From Chryseobacterium indologenes (GTDB lineage Bacteria > Bacteroidota > Bacteroidia > Flavobacteriales > Weeksellaceae), in NCBI RefSeq assembly GCF_018362995.1, contig NZ_CP074372.1:2914001-2978000 (forward strand): a DNA stretch of 64,000 nt, read 5' to 3'. The notes below the pieces were generated by a model. It saw only the letters and a list, made by a program, of their open reading frames with translations, searched no databases and was not told the DNA's origin. Position numbers and translations under genes: made by a program. This document shows, in pieces, positions 24,662-33,003 of this stretch; the first letter of the stretch is position 1; every line of letters starts with the position of its first letter.

Positions 24662-25339
24662 TTAGTATTCGCTGTCAAGATTTTCATTTTTTTGAGAAGA
24701 TGCTACTGTTTTTTTAAACTCGTTTCCTAATTTCATAAAGGAATATTTGGCAACATCTATGGCTTCTTTTTCACTGCTGATTCTTTTGCCGTTTACAATA
24801 ACATAAGAGTCATTGTACGAAGATGCAGAATCACTTAAATTTTTATTGTTTGAGGAATTACTTACATATCTGGGTCTTGTTTCCTTTTTAAGTCTTCCTC
24901 TTTTTGGCAGAATTTCATCCATTACATCTTTTTCTGCCACCTGGTTGTCCTGAAAAACAGAATCTTTTTTCACTCCGGAAATAGAGTCTGTGTGATTTAC
25001 AGCAACCTGTTCCTGATGATCACTGTTTTCTTCAATGAATCCGGATTTCTGTTTTAAGATTTCATCTTTTACCAGCTTTTCTTTATCCTGCGCATTCTTA
25101 TTATTGTTATTCAGGAAGAATCCGATGCTTAAGACCAGCATTACACTGGCGGCCATCCAGAACCATTTAGGAAAGGAGGGTTTCTTCTTTTCTTCCAATG
25201 GAATAACAGGCGCAATATGCTGTTCAGGCTCCGCACCTTCTGCAGTCTGAAGAAAGTCTTCAAAACTCCAGTCCATTTTTTCTTCCTTAATATCCCGGAA
25301 GATTTCGTTGTATTTATCTTGTAATTGATCTTTTTTCAT
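24662..25339 (-). CDS. Putative anti-sigma factor / single-TM protein
   Basis: 225 residues. The cytoplasmic N-terminus (residues 1-55) is charged and has a short WSFEDFLQTAEG motif. One transmembrane helix follows (about 57-75: WFWMAASVMLVLSIGFFL), then a Lys/Glu/Ser-rich periplasmic region with no fold I recognise. The gene overlaps the end of the ECF sigma gene by 26 bp. That arrangement and the single TM are typical of anti-sigma regulators, though no ZAS zinc motif is present, so the role is inferred from context. Confidence 0.7.
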   Translation of the reverse strand: MKKDQLQDKYNEIFRDIKEEKMDWSFEDFLQTAEGAEPEQHIAPVIPLEEKKKPSFPKWFWMAASVMLVLSIGFFLNNNNKNAQDKEKLVKDEILKQKSGFIEENSDHQEQVAVNHTDSISGVKKDSVFQDNQVAEKDVMDEILPKRGRLKKETRPRYVSNSSNNKNLSDSASSYNDSYVIVNGKRISSEKEAIDVAKYSFMKLGNEFKKTVASSQKNENLDSEY

Positions 25340-25823
25340 AGCTCATCAGTTGTGAGATTTGTTCTTTTACTTTTTGTCTCGCACGCATCAGGTTTACCCT
25401 TACTGCATTTTCCTCCATTTCCAGCATTTCAGAAATTTCGGAAACATCATACTCTTCTACATCTTTCAAGTGGATGACCATCTTCTGTTTTTCGGGGAGC
25501 TGATTGATAAATCCTATAATATGTTCCTTAAGGTTATCAACTTCCATACTATAAAGCTCCGACCGATGAAGCTGCATATCTGCAAAGCCGATCTTTACAT
25601 CGTGATGCTTCAATCTGTTCAGGCATTCGTTCCGGACAGACTTCAGCGCATAGGATTTAAAATTCCCGAATTGCCCCAGCTCATCCCTCTTCTGCCAAAA
25701 CTTCATCATGAGATCCTGTACTACATCTTCTGCTTCATCACTGCTCATGACAAACCGTTTCGCAAAACGATACATCTCGTCTTTGAGAATAAACACCGTA
25801 TTCTTGAAAGTTTCTTGGGTCAT
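25314..25823 (-). CDS. ECF-type RNA polymerase sigma factor
   Basis: 169 residues. Region 2: MYRFAKRFVMSSDEAEDVVQDLMMKFWQKRDELGQFGNFKSYALKSVRNECLN, split here over the -10 recognition helix. Region 4: INQLPEKQKMVIHLKDVEEYDVSEISEMLEMEENAVRVNLMRARQKVKE, the -35-binding HTH. Standard ECF length. First gene of a sigma / membrane regulator / GIN / DUF4252 operon on the minus strand, which probably it controls itself. Signal unknown. Confidence 0.92.
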   Translation of the reverse strand: MTQETFKNTVFILKDEMYRFAKRFVMSSDEAEDVVQDLMMKFWQKRDELGQFGNFKSYALKSVRNECLNRLKHHDVKIGFADMQLHRSELYSMEVDNLKEHIIGFINQLPEKQKMVIHLKDVEEYDVSEISEMLEMEENAVRVNLMRARQKVKEQISQLMSYEKRSITR

Positions 25824-25873
25824 GAGTTTTGTTTCTTATAGGTAAGACAATTGCCGTTACAGATCTATTACAT

Positions 25874-25908
25874 CAAAAATAAAAAAACTTCAAAAAAAAT
25901 TGAAGTTT
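25874..25908 (-). terminator. Terminator of the XRE regulator gene
   Basis: Minus strand stem ACTTCAA / TTGAAGT with a 6-nt loop and long T-runs, abutting the stop at 25909. Confidence 0.75.
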
Positions 25909-26259
25909 TTATTTTTTACCGAGAAGCTGCTTGAGAAATGCGATCTCCGCATCCTTGTCTTTAAGCCTTTGTTCGTATTGTTCTATTAACTTTTCAGGAA
26001 GCTGATTTTGATAAATAAAGCCATTATTACCTCCATGAACATTATCATAATTAAACGACAATCCATCTCCGCTTAAAAAGTCAAGAACACTTACATCCAA
26101 TACTTTTGCAATATCCTCTACCTGAGAAAAAGCAGGCTTACTTTTATCGTTCTCAAAATTGGAATAGGTTTTCTGGGAAACATTTAATACTTCCGCAAGA
26201 TATTCCTGGGTAAAGTTTTTATTGATTCTCGCTTTTTTCAGTTTTTCTCCTAGCGTCAT
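25909..26259 (-). CDS. XRE-family HTH transcriptional regulator
   Basis: 116 residues from the ATG at 26259. A TTG seven codons upstream overlaps the -7 box TAATTTTG (complement of 26278-26285), so it is not the start. Helix-turn-helix: MTLGEKLKKARINKNFTQEYLAEVLNVSQKTYSNFENDKSKP, the usual XRE fold with the recognition helix at SQKTYSNFE. The C-terminal 30 residues (LIEQYEQRLKDKDAEIAFLKQLLG) are a probable dimerising coiled coil. It stands alone between the sigma cassette and the JAMM-like lipoprotein operon, with nothing to show its target. Confidence 0.9.
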   Translation of the reverse strand: MTLGEKLKKARINKNFTQEYLAEVLNVSQKTYSNFENDKSKPAFSQVEDIAKVLDVSVLDFLSGDGLSFNYDNVHGGNNGFIYQNQLPEKLIEQYEQRLKDKDAEIAFLKQLLGKK

Positions 26260-26277
26260 AGCACAATGTATTTTTAC

Positions 26278-26285
26278 CAAAATTA
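26278..26285 (-). promoter_or_regulatory. -7 box of the XRE regulator gene
   Basis: TAATTTTG on the minus strand, 18 nt before the ATG at 26259; it decides the start. Confidence 0.5.
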
Positions 26286-26414
26286 CATATTTTTTTCTTT
26301 TAGAAAAATAATACGGAAACCAGTATTTTTCTACTGTATTGTTTCAATTTATTATTCACACATTTGTAGAGTAATAAAAAAAGTATATATTTAATACCTA
26401 AAAAACAAATGCTT

Positions 26415-27704
26415 ATGAAGAAAAATTTAATCTTTCGGCTTTTCCTGCCGATGGTTCTCTTTACCATGTTCCATTCCTGTATTCATGATGAAACATTAGC
26501 TTCCTCAGATCCGGCTTCTAAAGAATATACGAATAAGAGTTTATGGAAAGAAGATGAAAAGTACATCATGAATGTAATGAAAATCTATCATGATAATGAA
26601 TTTAAGATCAAAAAAAGCAATGGCACTCCTTACTGGAACTATGCGACTACTGTGGATCAGTATGATGAAAGCTTTCTGATGGTACCCGTAGTAGAGAACG
26701 GGAAAGTGGTATCTGTATTACAAGTTCCCAGACATCAGGACAAAGTATACTTTGTTTATACTTTTTCTAAACCCGATCTTCTATTTTTTCAAAACTTACT
26801 CTCTTCCAGGCTGAAGAAAACAATGAAGACAATGAGTGATGAAACCGGTAAATTGACCTGTTCTACACTTACTTATTCTGTATGGCATCCCGATAGTGAG
26901 TCTAATTCTGATCCTTCAAGCGGATCCGGACATTGGGAAACGTATCATGTCACAAGATGTTCATTCTCTCAAATAACCGAATGTGTAGGTATTGTAGGTC
27001 CTGATGGAGAATGTAATGAAGGCGGAGGAGGATATGATTACCCAACAGGAGGAGGAACAGGTAATAACCCTCCTGACCCACCAAATCCTTGTGATAAGAT
27101 GAAAACACAAAATGCTGATCCCAATTTTAAAGCTAAAGTTTCATCATTAGACAAAAGTGAAATTTTCGATAAAAGCCAAGAAACTGGGTTTGCAGCAGCC
27201 TATGGAACCCAACCTTTTGAACAAATGTCTAATACTTCTGATGGAAATGTAAGATTACCTGATGGAAACAAATATTTTGGATATATGCATTCTCATCTAA
27301 ATCTAGATGGAGTAGTAAAAATATTCTCACCTTATGATATCGTTACTTTTTTAACAAGCTGTGTAACTAATGCAAAATTAAAGGGGAGTATGACAGATGC
27401 CTATGCAATGGTCATAACCTCACAAGGAAACTATATCCTAAAATATTCAGGAGATGGTAACTTTGCAATTACCAATGGGCAACTAAACAACTGGCAAACT
27501 TGGTATAGGGATGAATATAGTAAACTTAAAGACAGCGAATTGTCTAATTCAAATATTGTAGAAAAAATATTTACACAATTTTTGGAAGAACAGGTTAAAA
27601 TTAACGGTTTGGAAGTATATAAATCTGATAAAACTACAGGTGACACAAGTAAGCTTAACTATAATGGAAAAGATAATCCAATACAAACAATACCATGTCC
27701 ATAA
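26415..27704 (+). CDS. Lipoprotein with JAMM/MPN-like metallopeptidase motif
   Basis: About 429 residues; the ATG at 26415 is the likelier start, 26409 is also possible. Lipobox FHSC gives Cys 22, so surface or periplasmic anchoring. A Gly/Pro-rich stretch around residues 200-226 (GGGGYDYPTGGG) looks like a linker between an N-terminal region and a C-terminal domain. That domain contains GYMHSHL at about residue 290 followed by FSPYD 11 residues later, i.e. HSH-x10-S-x-x-D, close to the JAMM zinc motif H-x-H-x(6-8)-S-x-x-D with a slightly longer loop; ETGF upstream could supply the catalytic Glu. JAMM proteins are isopeptidases or related metal-dependent hydrolases. Metal binding is inferred, not shown. 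First of three secreted-protein genes. Confidence 0.6.
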   Translation: MKKNLIFRLFLPMVLFTMFHSCIHDETLASSDPASKEYTNKSLWKEDEKYIMNVMKIYHDNEFKIKKSNGTPYWNYATTVDQYDESFLMVPVVENGKVVSVLQVPRHQDKVYFVYTFSKPDLLFFQNLLSSRLKKTMKTMSDETGKLTCSTLTYSVWHPDSESNSDPSSGSGHWETYHVTRCSFSQITECVGIVGPDGECNEGGGGYDYPTGGGTGNNPPDPPNPCDKMKTQNADPNFKAKVSSLDKSEIFDKSQETGFAAAYGTQPFEQMSNTSDGNVRLPDGNKYFGYMHSHLNLDGVVKIFSPYDIVTFLTSCVTNAKLKGSMTDAYAMVITSQGNYILKYSGDGNFAITNGQLNNWQTWYRDEYSKLKDSELSNSNIVEKIFTQFLEEQVKINGLEVYKSDKTTGDTSKLNYNGKDNPIQTIPCP

Positions 27705-27723
27705 AAATTTAAAAAATTTAATT

Positions 27724-28278
27724 ATGAAAAATGTATTCCTACTTATACTATTTATATCTGCCATTTCATGCAGAGCACAACAAATTTATTCATTAAGACC
27801 GGCAGAAATTGACCTCCCAGAAAATTCTTACCAAAAAGATACAAACAATGAACTACCTGCTTATGAGGGAACTTGGAAAGGGACATGGGATAATAAAACA
27901 ATTTTTATTACTTTTAAAAAGATTACTAATAAATATGATAATAATTTTAAACATTACAAAGATTATCTAATAGCCAAATTTAAAGTTATAGATTTAAATA
28001 ATAATATAATTTTTGATAATACAAACTTAACAGATGATATAGCTAAAATTAAAGGTGTAAGTTTTAGGAGATATGGAGACAAATATTCTCTTGTCTTTAT
28101 TGATCCAGATTTATGTAATACTACTGGTAGTATTGCCATTAATTTCACAGACTCTAGTAAAACTAAATTAGACTGGAAATATCTTTATAATAATGAGATT
28201 ATAACATCAGATTGCCCTTATTACAATACAGCGATTCCTCAGCCATTGCCAAAACAAATTATATTAATAAAACAATAA
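27724..28278 (+). CDS. DUF6705-like secreted protein
   Basis: 184 residues from the ATG at 27724; a longer frame upstream would overlap the previous gene. The signal peptide MKNVFLLILFISAISCRAQ contains a Cys that makes a weak lipobox. The block LPAYEGTWKGTWDNKTIFITFKKI is the one I associate with the DUF6705 family of Flavobacteriaceae: a beta-strand pair at the start of a lipocalin-like barrel. The remainder alternates strands (YLIAKFKVIDLNNNIIFDN; DKYSLVFIDPDLCNTTGSIAINF). Function unknown. It starts 19 nt after the JAMM-like lipoprotein gene and is followed at once by a terminator, so the two make an operon. Confidence 0.7.
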   Translation: MKNVFLLILFISAISCRAQQIYSLRPAEIDLPENSYQKDTNNELPAYEGTWKGTWDNKTIFITFKKITNKYDNNFKHYKDYLIAKFKVIDLNNNIIFDNTNLTDDIAKIKGVSFRRYGDKYSLVFIDPDLCNTTGSIAINFTDSSKTKLDWKYLYNNEIITSDCPYYNTAIPQPLPKQIILIKQ

Positions 28279-28280
28279 AC

Positions 28281-28303
28281 AAAGCCTCTTCGGAGGCTTT
28301 TTC
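28281..28303 (+). terminator. Intrinsic terminator after the DUF6705-like gene
   Basis: Perfect stem AAAGCCTC, loop TTCG, GAGGCTTT, then a short T-run. It is only 10 nt before the next start at 28314, so the next gene has little room for its own leader. Confidence 0.85.
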
Positions 28304-28313
28304 AAATGATGAA

Positions 28314-29459
28314 ATGAAACAAATATTATTTATTTTAATCTTTTTATCTGCTTGGTTTAACGCTCAGGTTATAAAAGATTCAATTTTAGGGAAACCAAAA
28401 TCCGTAAAAGAATACGTAGTTTTTCTAAATAATTCTGGTCCATTTACCTTTATGAAGGGTGATGATGAATATGGACATGCTGTAATCATGACTCCCAAAA
28501 ATCTAAGAAGCAGAATGTGGGAGACATGGTTTGAAACAGATTTCTGCCGATATATAAATAATGAAACTTACTATGATAAAAACCGGAATATAACAAAAGA
28601 AACGTGGTATTACAAATCAGGAGAAATTGTTGATGATTATGATTATACATTTGATAGTCTTAATAGGTTAATTGAAGAAAAAAGGAAAAACAAATACTCC
28701 GAAATCTCTTATCATTATTTTTACAATGGAAATAATAAAACCGTAAAATTTAAAGAAGCCTACTACAAAACTAAGGATAAGCCTATGGAAAAATACATAA
28801 GCAATCTTGAAAGTTTCAAACCTCTGTACATAACTAAATTTGATACTCTGACAAGAACAGACAGTATTTTTACAATAACAAATGATATTTGGAAAAAGGT
28901 AGGTGAGCGTTCTTATACTGAGGTAAAAGATTCTATTTATCATAAGAAACTAAATCATGTAAAAATGTATGATAATCAATATAGGGTAATTGAAGAAAAA
29001 TCTTTCGACCATAAACTTGATTATGAAAACAAAAAAATATTTTTAAGCAAGCATATGAAATACGAATATGATAAATCCGGGAATCTAATACAGAGAGCTG
29101 AAATTAAAGACGGAAAGTATCATTATTATACTATACTTGAAAACGGTAAAATAATCACAGAAGAAAAGGATGGTAATTATGGAAAACCCATGTCTATCAC
29201 TTATACTTATACCAAAGATCAAAAATTAGAAAGAATGACAGCACACTACAATAATAATATTTGGCACGATATCCGATTTGAATATAAAGATAACTATATA
29301 GCTAAAATATTTTATTTAGATGAGAGCGATAAAAAAAAAGAACCAACGGTAATTATTTTCAAATATAAGTTTGATAAGCAAAAAAACTGGACAGAAGTTA
29401 TTAAAAATATAGATGGAAAAGATTTATATAAATGGATCAGAAAAATCGAATATTACTAA
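28314..29459 (+). CDS. Secreted YD-repeat-like protein of unknown function
   Basis: 381 residues from the ATG at 28314. Signal peptide (MKQILFILIFLSAWFNAQV). The body is a series of irregular strand-rich segments with Tyr-Asp motifs (YDYTFDSLNRLIEEK, KYEYDKSGNLIQRAEIKDG, TYTYTKDQKLERM, FKYKFDKQKNWTEV), in the style of short RHS/YD or MORN-like repeats of Bacteroidota secreted proteins. No catalytic motif. Base composition is AT-rich like its two upstream neighbours. Closed by the terminator at 29465-29498. Confidence 0.75.
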   Translation: MKQILFILIFLSAWFNAQVIKDSILGKPKSVKEYVVFLNNSGPFTFMKGDDEYGHAVIMTPKNLRSRMWETWFETDFCRYINNETYYDKNRNITKETWYYKSGEIVDDYDYTFDSLNRLIEEKRKNKYSEISYHYFYNGNNKTVKFKEAYYKTKDKPMEKYISNLESFKPLYITKFDTLTRTDSIFTITNDIWKKVGERSYTEVKDSIYHKKLNHVKMYDNQYRVIEEKSFDHKLDYENKKIFLSKHMKYEYDKSGNLIQRAEIKDGKYHYYTILENGKIITEEKDGNYGKPMSITYTYTKDQKLERMTAHYNNNIWHDIRFEYKDNYIAKIFYLDESDKKKEPTVIIFKYKFDKQKNWTEVIKNIDGKDLYKWIRKIEYY

Positions 29460-29464
29460 AACTA

Positions 29465-29498
29465 CCCCTCAGAAATTCTGAGGGGATTTTATATTTTT
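29465..29498 (+). terminator. Intrinsic terminator after the YD-like gene
   Basis: CCCCTCAG / CTGAGGGG stem with a 5-nt loop, then TTTTATATTTTT. It overlaps the stop of the convergent GlmU-like gene. Confidence 0.85.
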
Positions 29499-30657
29499 AA
29501 TACATATCAAAAATATGTTTCAAAATTGCTTTATCCTCTTCTGTTAAAGGAACTTTTCTCCTCGCCATAGCTCTTTCTGCTACTTCATATACTTTATCCA
29601 GCCTGAATCTTTCATCATCTTTCAGTCCGCCCCATGAAAAGTTTTCTACAAGATTGGGTGGAAAACCAGGTTTGAATATATTGGAGGCCACGCCAATTAC
29701 TGTTCCGGTATTCAATTGGGTATTGATTGCCGTTTTGGAATGATCTCCCATAATTAATCCTGCAAACTGCAATCCTGTATCTTCAAAAGCTTTTGTTCTG
29801 TAGTTCCACAATTTTACGTGGCTGTAATTATTTTTAAGATTGGAAGAATTGGTATCAGCGCCAAAATTACACCATTCCCCGATTACAGAGTTTCCAACGA
29901 AACCTTCATGTCCCTTGCTCGTATAACCGAAAATGATAATATTATTTACTTCACCTCCTACTTTACAATGTGGTCCTACTGTGGTTGCTCCGTAGATTTT
30001 TGCCCCTAAATTAAATTTGGAATCATCACAAAGTGCTATTGGTCCGCGAAGATGACAACCTTCCATTACTTCAGCATTTTTACCGATATAAATTTTCCCT
30101 GTCTTAGTATTCAAAGTAGAGAATTCAATTTCAGCATCTTCTTCAATAAAGAGGTCTTTTTTATCTCCTAAAAATCCGTTGGTTGAAGATAATTCCTGCG
30201 AAACTCTTCCCTTTGTAAGCAGATCAAAGTCAAAATCAATAGCATGATGATTATAGGTAAACAAGTCTTTTGGTCTTTTAAAGAAAACAAGATCCTCCTT
30301 AATATCAGTCATTTTCTCAATCTGATGGAGAGAAAAATCTTTCATATTGATTTTAGCGGCAATCAATTCGTCTTCATAAACCAATGCTTCTCCCTGCTTA
30401 AGATCTTTAATCTGTTGAATTACGGTTTCTGTAGGGATGAAATTTGGAACCAAAAAAAGGCTTTCTTTTTCCTCCGGACTTTTAAATTTATCCTGAAGAT
30501 ATGTTTCCGTAAAATAGGAAATCTCTGTATTTTCCAGGATTTTCTGCCATCTTTCAGAGAATGTAAGAATTCCGCATCGCATTGCAGCAACGGGGCGGGT
30601 AAATGTAAGCGGAAGAAAATCTTCCCAATATTGTGCGTCTGAAAATACTATCTGCAT
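29497..30657 (-). CDS. GlmU-family sugar nucleotidyltransferase-like protein
   Basis: About 386 residues. It begins MQIVFSDAQYWEDFLPLTFTRPVAAMRCGILTFSERW, the start of the GlmU-like family seen across Bacteroidota, where the nucleotidyltransferase part is divergent. The C-terminal half (about residues 165-340) is a left-handed beta helix of hexapeptide repeats (IYIGKNAEVMEGCHLRGPIALCDDSKF, TTVGPHCKVGGEVNNIIIFG). Close relatives are annotated as putative UDP-GlcNAc pyrophosphorylase-like proteins. The N-terminal sequence lacks an obvious GlmU LAAGxGTRM motif, so the reaction is uncertain. Not the canonical glmU. Confidence 0.78.
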   Translation of the reverse strand: MQIVFSDAQYWEDFLPLTFTRPVAAMRCGILTFSERWQKILENTEISYFTETYLQDKFKSPEEKESLFLVPNFIPTETVIQQIKDLKQGEALVYEDELIAAKINMKDFSLHQIEKMTDIKEDLVFFKRPKDLFTYNHHAIDFDFDLLTKGRVSQELSSTNGFLGDKKDLFIEEDAEIEFSTLNTKTGKIYIGKNAEVMEGCHLRGPIALCDDSKFNLGAKIYGATTVGPHCKVGGEVNNIIIFGYTSKGHEGFVGNSVIGEWCNFGADTNSSNLKNNYSHVKLWNYRTKAFEDTGLQFAGLIMGDHSKTAINTQLNTGTVIGVASNIFKPGFPPNLVENFSWGGLKDDERFRLDKVYEVAERAMARRKVPLTEEDKAILKHIFDMY

Positions 30658-30697
30658 CATTCAGTTTTTAAGTTTAAGGTTTAAAATTCAAGGTTAA

Positions 30698-30726
30698 CAA
30701 ATTTACAATAAAAAAAGTCTCCCAAA
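30698..30726 (-). promoter_or_regulatory. Promoter of the GlmU-like gene
   Basis: Minus strand: TTTG (complement of 30723-30726), 17-nt spacer, TAAATTTG (complement of 30698-30705). The -33 box lies inside the loop of the rpmE2 terminator. Confidence 0.58.
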
Positions 30727-30741
30727 AATTGGAAGACTTTA
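30710..30741 (-). terminator. Terminator of rpmE2
   Basis: Minus strand stem AGTCTTCCAA / TTGGGAGACT (one mismatch) followed by a T-run of seven. Confidence 0.85.
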
Positions 30742-30761
30742 ATATTTTAAGTGTACAAAAA

Positions 30762-31013
30762 TTACTTAGCGAATTTTTTGTATTTGTTCATGAACTTATC
30801 AACTCTACCTGCAGTGTCAACTAATTTTACTTTACCAGTGTAGAAAGGGTGAGAAGTTGAAGAGATTTCCATTTTGATTAATGGGTATTCTTGTCCTTCA
30901 AACTCGATAGTGTCTTTTGTTTCTGCAGTAGACTTGCAAAGAAACACCTCGTCGTTACTCATATCTTTGAAAACAACAAGTCTATAATTTTCTGGGTGGA
31001 TTCCGTTTTTCAT
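30762..31013 (-). CDS. rpmE2: 50S ribosomal protein L31, type B
   Basis: 83 residues. bL31 type [30 protein letters not shown], then [31 protein letters not shown]. The CxxC zinc ribbon of type A L31 is absent, as expected for the zinc-independent B form. In many bacteria the B form replaces A under zinc limitation, but in Flavobacteriia it is often the only L31. It has a very good promoter (31086-31116) and its own terminator. Confidence 0.96.
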   Translation of the reverse strand: MKNGIHPENYRLVVFKDMSNDEVFLCKSTAETKDTIEFEGQEYPLIKMEISSTSHPFYTGKVKLVDTAGRVDKFMNKYKKFAK

Positions 31014-31085
31014 AATACTATTTTTAAAAAAATTAAGTTTGCTTTCGAAATAGTAATGGATATTTCTCTGCTAAATTTTAGGTTG

Positions 31086-31116
31086 CAAAAATACAACATT
31101 TTTTCTAATTTCCAAA
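31086..31116 (-). promoter_or_regulatory. Promoter of rpmE2
   Basis: Minus strand: TTTG (complement of 31113-31116), 19-nt spacer, TATTTTTG (complement of 31086-31093); an exact consensus match. The leader is about 65 nt long. Confidence 0.8.
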
Positions 31117-31165
31117 TACTCCATTCAATATTTTTTTATTGATAAGAAATTCAAAGTATTTTCGT

Positions 31166-31173
31166 TAAATTTG
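31166..31173 (+). promoter_or_regulatory. -7 box upstream of the beta-helix lipoprotein gene
   Basis: TAAATTTG, 24 nt before the ATG at 31198; an ATTG at 31138-31141 is at a slightly long spacing of 24 nt. Confidence 0.45.
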
Positions 31174-31197
31174 GAACTTACTTAAACTTTAATTTCA

Positions 31198-32607
31198 ATG
31201 AAATTCAAATTATTACTGGCTTTTTCCTTCTGGATGTTACTTGTAGCAGTATCATGTAATAAGGATGATATTACGTTTGACAGCCCTACACAGCAACTAA
31301 GTTTCTCAAGAGATACGGTATTCTGTGACACGGTATATCATCAGGTACGTTCAGAAACCTATGTAGTAAAAGTATATAATAATGAAGACAAGGATATCAT
31401 GATCCCAAGGGTGAATCTTGAAAAAGGAGCCGCTTCATTATATAGAATCAATGTAGATGGAAAGCCGGGATATGATTTTAAAAATGTTCCTTTAAGAAAG
31501 AAAGACAGTCTTTATATTTTTGTTGAAATTGCCCCTGAAGCTACCGGACCGGAAGCGATTGCAGAGGACAAAGTTCTTTTTACCAGCCCAACCGGACAAC
31601 AGCATGTCACTTTATTTTCTGTGGTTCAGGATGCTGAATTTTTTATTCAGACTCCCGGTAACCCGAATATCATTACCAATTCCACAACATGGAATAACAA
31701 TAAGGCAAAGATCATCTATGGAAATCTTACCATCAATCCAAGTATAACGTTGGATATTAATCCCGGAACTAAGGTATACTTCCACAAAAACAGCGGAATG
31801 AAAGTTTCTTCCGGAGCGGTTTTAAATATTAACGGAACGCAAGCCGACCAGGTTATTCTTCGTGGAGACAGAAATGATACTTATTATGATACGATTCCTA
31901 AAAACTGGAATTCTATCAAAATGGAAGCGAATTCTACGCTTAAGATGAACCATGCAAGACTTTTCGGAGGAACAAGAGGTCTTGATATGAGACAAACGAA
32001 TGCTACCATCACCAATTCATTCATCCATACTTTCTTTGAATATGGAATTTATGCTGTAGGTTCTACTGTGAATGCCAATAATCTTGTGATGAACAATTGC
32101 GGTTTATCATGTGTCGGTATTTTCAGAGGAGGAAAACACAGCTATACTCACGCTACAATTGCCAACTATTCCAAAACGATGAGCTCTTTTGACAGAAACG
32201 GAATTTTTGCAGCCAATGAGTGGAAGAATGATGCAGGGCAAACAGACCAGGGCGCCTTACAACAACTTGATATAAAAAACAGTATTATATATTCTGACAG
32301 GGATGATGCTGTTCATTTTGAAAAGACCCCAGGACAGCAATTCGAATTCTTACTTCAAAATTCACTCATAAAATATACCAGTGCAACCGGGTCAGGATTC
32401 ACTTTTGACAATAATCCAGGTGTGATACAAACAACAAAGAATACCGATCCACAGTTTGTCAATTATTTTATGGCTAAAATGAATTTAAGAGTAAAGCCCG
32501 GCTCACCAGCTCTTGGAAAAGGAAATGCAGCTGTTGCAGCAACCGTTCCTTTTGATATTGTGAATGTATCCAGAACCACAAACCCAACTTTAGGAGCTTA
32601 TCAATAA
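31198..32607 (+). CDS. Right-handed beta-helix lipoprotein
   Basis: 469 residues. Lipobox VAVSC (Cys 20), so lipid-anchored. An N-terminal beta-sandwich (about residues 30-140; TETYVVKVYNNEDKDIMIPRVNLE-like strands) precedes a parallel beta helix (about 170-430), with ladder repeats such as LTINPSITLDINPGTKVYFHKNSGMKVSSGAVLNINGT and ATITNSFIHTFFEYGIYAVGSTVNANNLVMNNCG. This is the architecture of pectate-lyase-like/right-handed beta-helix proteins of Bacteroidota, but no lyase catalytic residues are obvious. Its stop shares one base with the start of the MazG-like gene (TAATG), so the pair is translationally coupled. Confidence 0.85.
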   Translation: MKFKLLLAFSFWMLLVAVSCNKDDITFDSPTQQLSFSRDTVFCDTVYHQVRSETYVVKVYNNEDKDIMIPRVNLEKGAASLYRINVDGKPGYDFKNVPLRKKDSLYIFVEIAPEATGPEAIAEDKVLFTSPTGQQHVTLFSVVQDAEFFIQTPGNPNIITNSTTWNNNKAKIIYGNLTINPSITLDINPGTKVYFHKNSGMKVSSGAVLNINGTQADQVILRGDRNDTYYDTIPKNWNSIKMEANSTLKMNHARLFGGTRGLDMRQTNATITNSFIHTFFEYGIYAVGSTVNANNLVMNNCGLSCVGIFRGGKHSYTHATIANYSKTMSSFDRNGIFAANEWKNDAGQTDQGALQQLDIKNSIIYSDRDDAVHFEKTPGQQFEFLLQNSLIKYTSATGSGFTFDNNPGVIQTTKNTDPQFVNYFMAKMNLRVKPGSPALGKGNAAVAATVPFDIVNVSRTTNPTLGAYQ

Positions 32608-32933
32608 TGGAAATTACTGAGTTACAGAAGCAGGTAGATGAATGGATCAAAACCATTGGGGTAAGATACTTTAATGAACTTACCAACATGGCGATGCTGA
32701 CAGAAGAAGTAGGTGAAGTGGCAAGAATCATTGCCAGAAGATACGGTGAACAAAGCGAAAAGGAAAGTGATAAAACGAAAGACCTTGGTGAAGAGCTGGC
32801 AGATGTACTTTTTGTTACGTTATGCCTTGCCAATCAGACCGGAGTGAACCTACAGGATGCTTTTGACAGAAAAATGAAAATCAAGACAGACCGGGATAAA
32901 GACCGGCATCAGAACAACGAAAAATTGAAATAA
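32607..32933 (+). CDS. MazG-like nucleotide pyrophosphohydrolase
   Basis: 108 residues. The MazG-superfamily metal site EEVGEVARIIARRYG is followed by DKTKDLGEELADVLFVTLCLANQTG, giving the ExxE...ExxD pattern that binds Mg2+. Members hydrolyse (d)NTPs to monophosphates and pyrophosphate. Short, single-domain form like the dimeric MazG-related proteins of the phylum. Coupled to the upstream lipoprotein by TAATG overlap, which is probably of regulatory rather than functional meaning. Followed by a hairpin at 32940-32984. Confidence 0.88.
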   Translation: MEITELQKQVDEWIKTIGVRYFNELTNMAMLTEEVGEVARIIARRYGEQSEKESDKTKDLGEELADVLFVTLCLANQTGVNLQDAFDRKMKIKTDRDKDRHQNNEKLK

Positions 32934-32939
32934 TTATAA

Positions 32940-32984
32940 ATGATGAGTTATAAATAACACCTAAATTTGTAACTCATTATTTCT
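32940..32984 (+). terminator. Hairpin after the MazG-like gene, with aroA -7 box in its loop
   Basis: Stem AATGATGAGTTA / TAACTCATTATT with one mismatch and a 19-nt loop, then TTTCTT. The loop contains TAAATTTG (32962-32969), which could serve as the -7 box of aroA. Confidence 0.5.
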
Positions 32985-33003
32985 TAAGATAATGTAGATC
33001 ATA

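Noticed and set aside
25359..25841. 160-codon plus-strand frame opposite the sigma factor gene
   Set aside because: Antisense of a well-identified ECF sigma gene with clear regions 2 and 4.
29497..30657. Canonical bifunctional GlmU
   Set aside because: The N-terminus lacks the LAAGxGTRM nucleotidyltransferase motif; only the hexapeptide-repeat half is GlmU-like.
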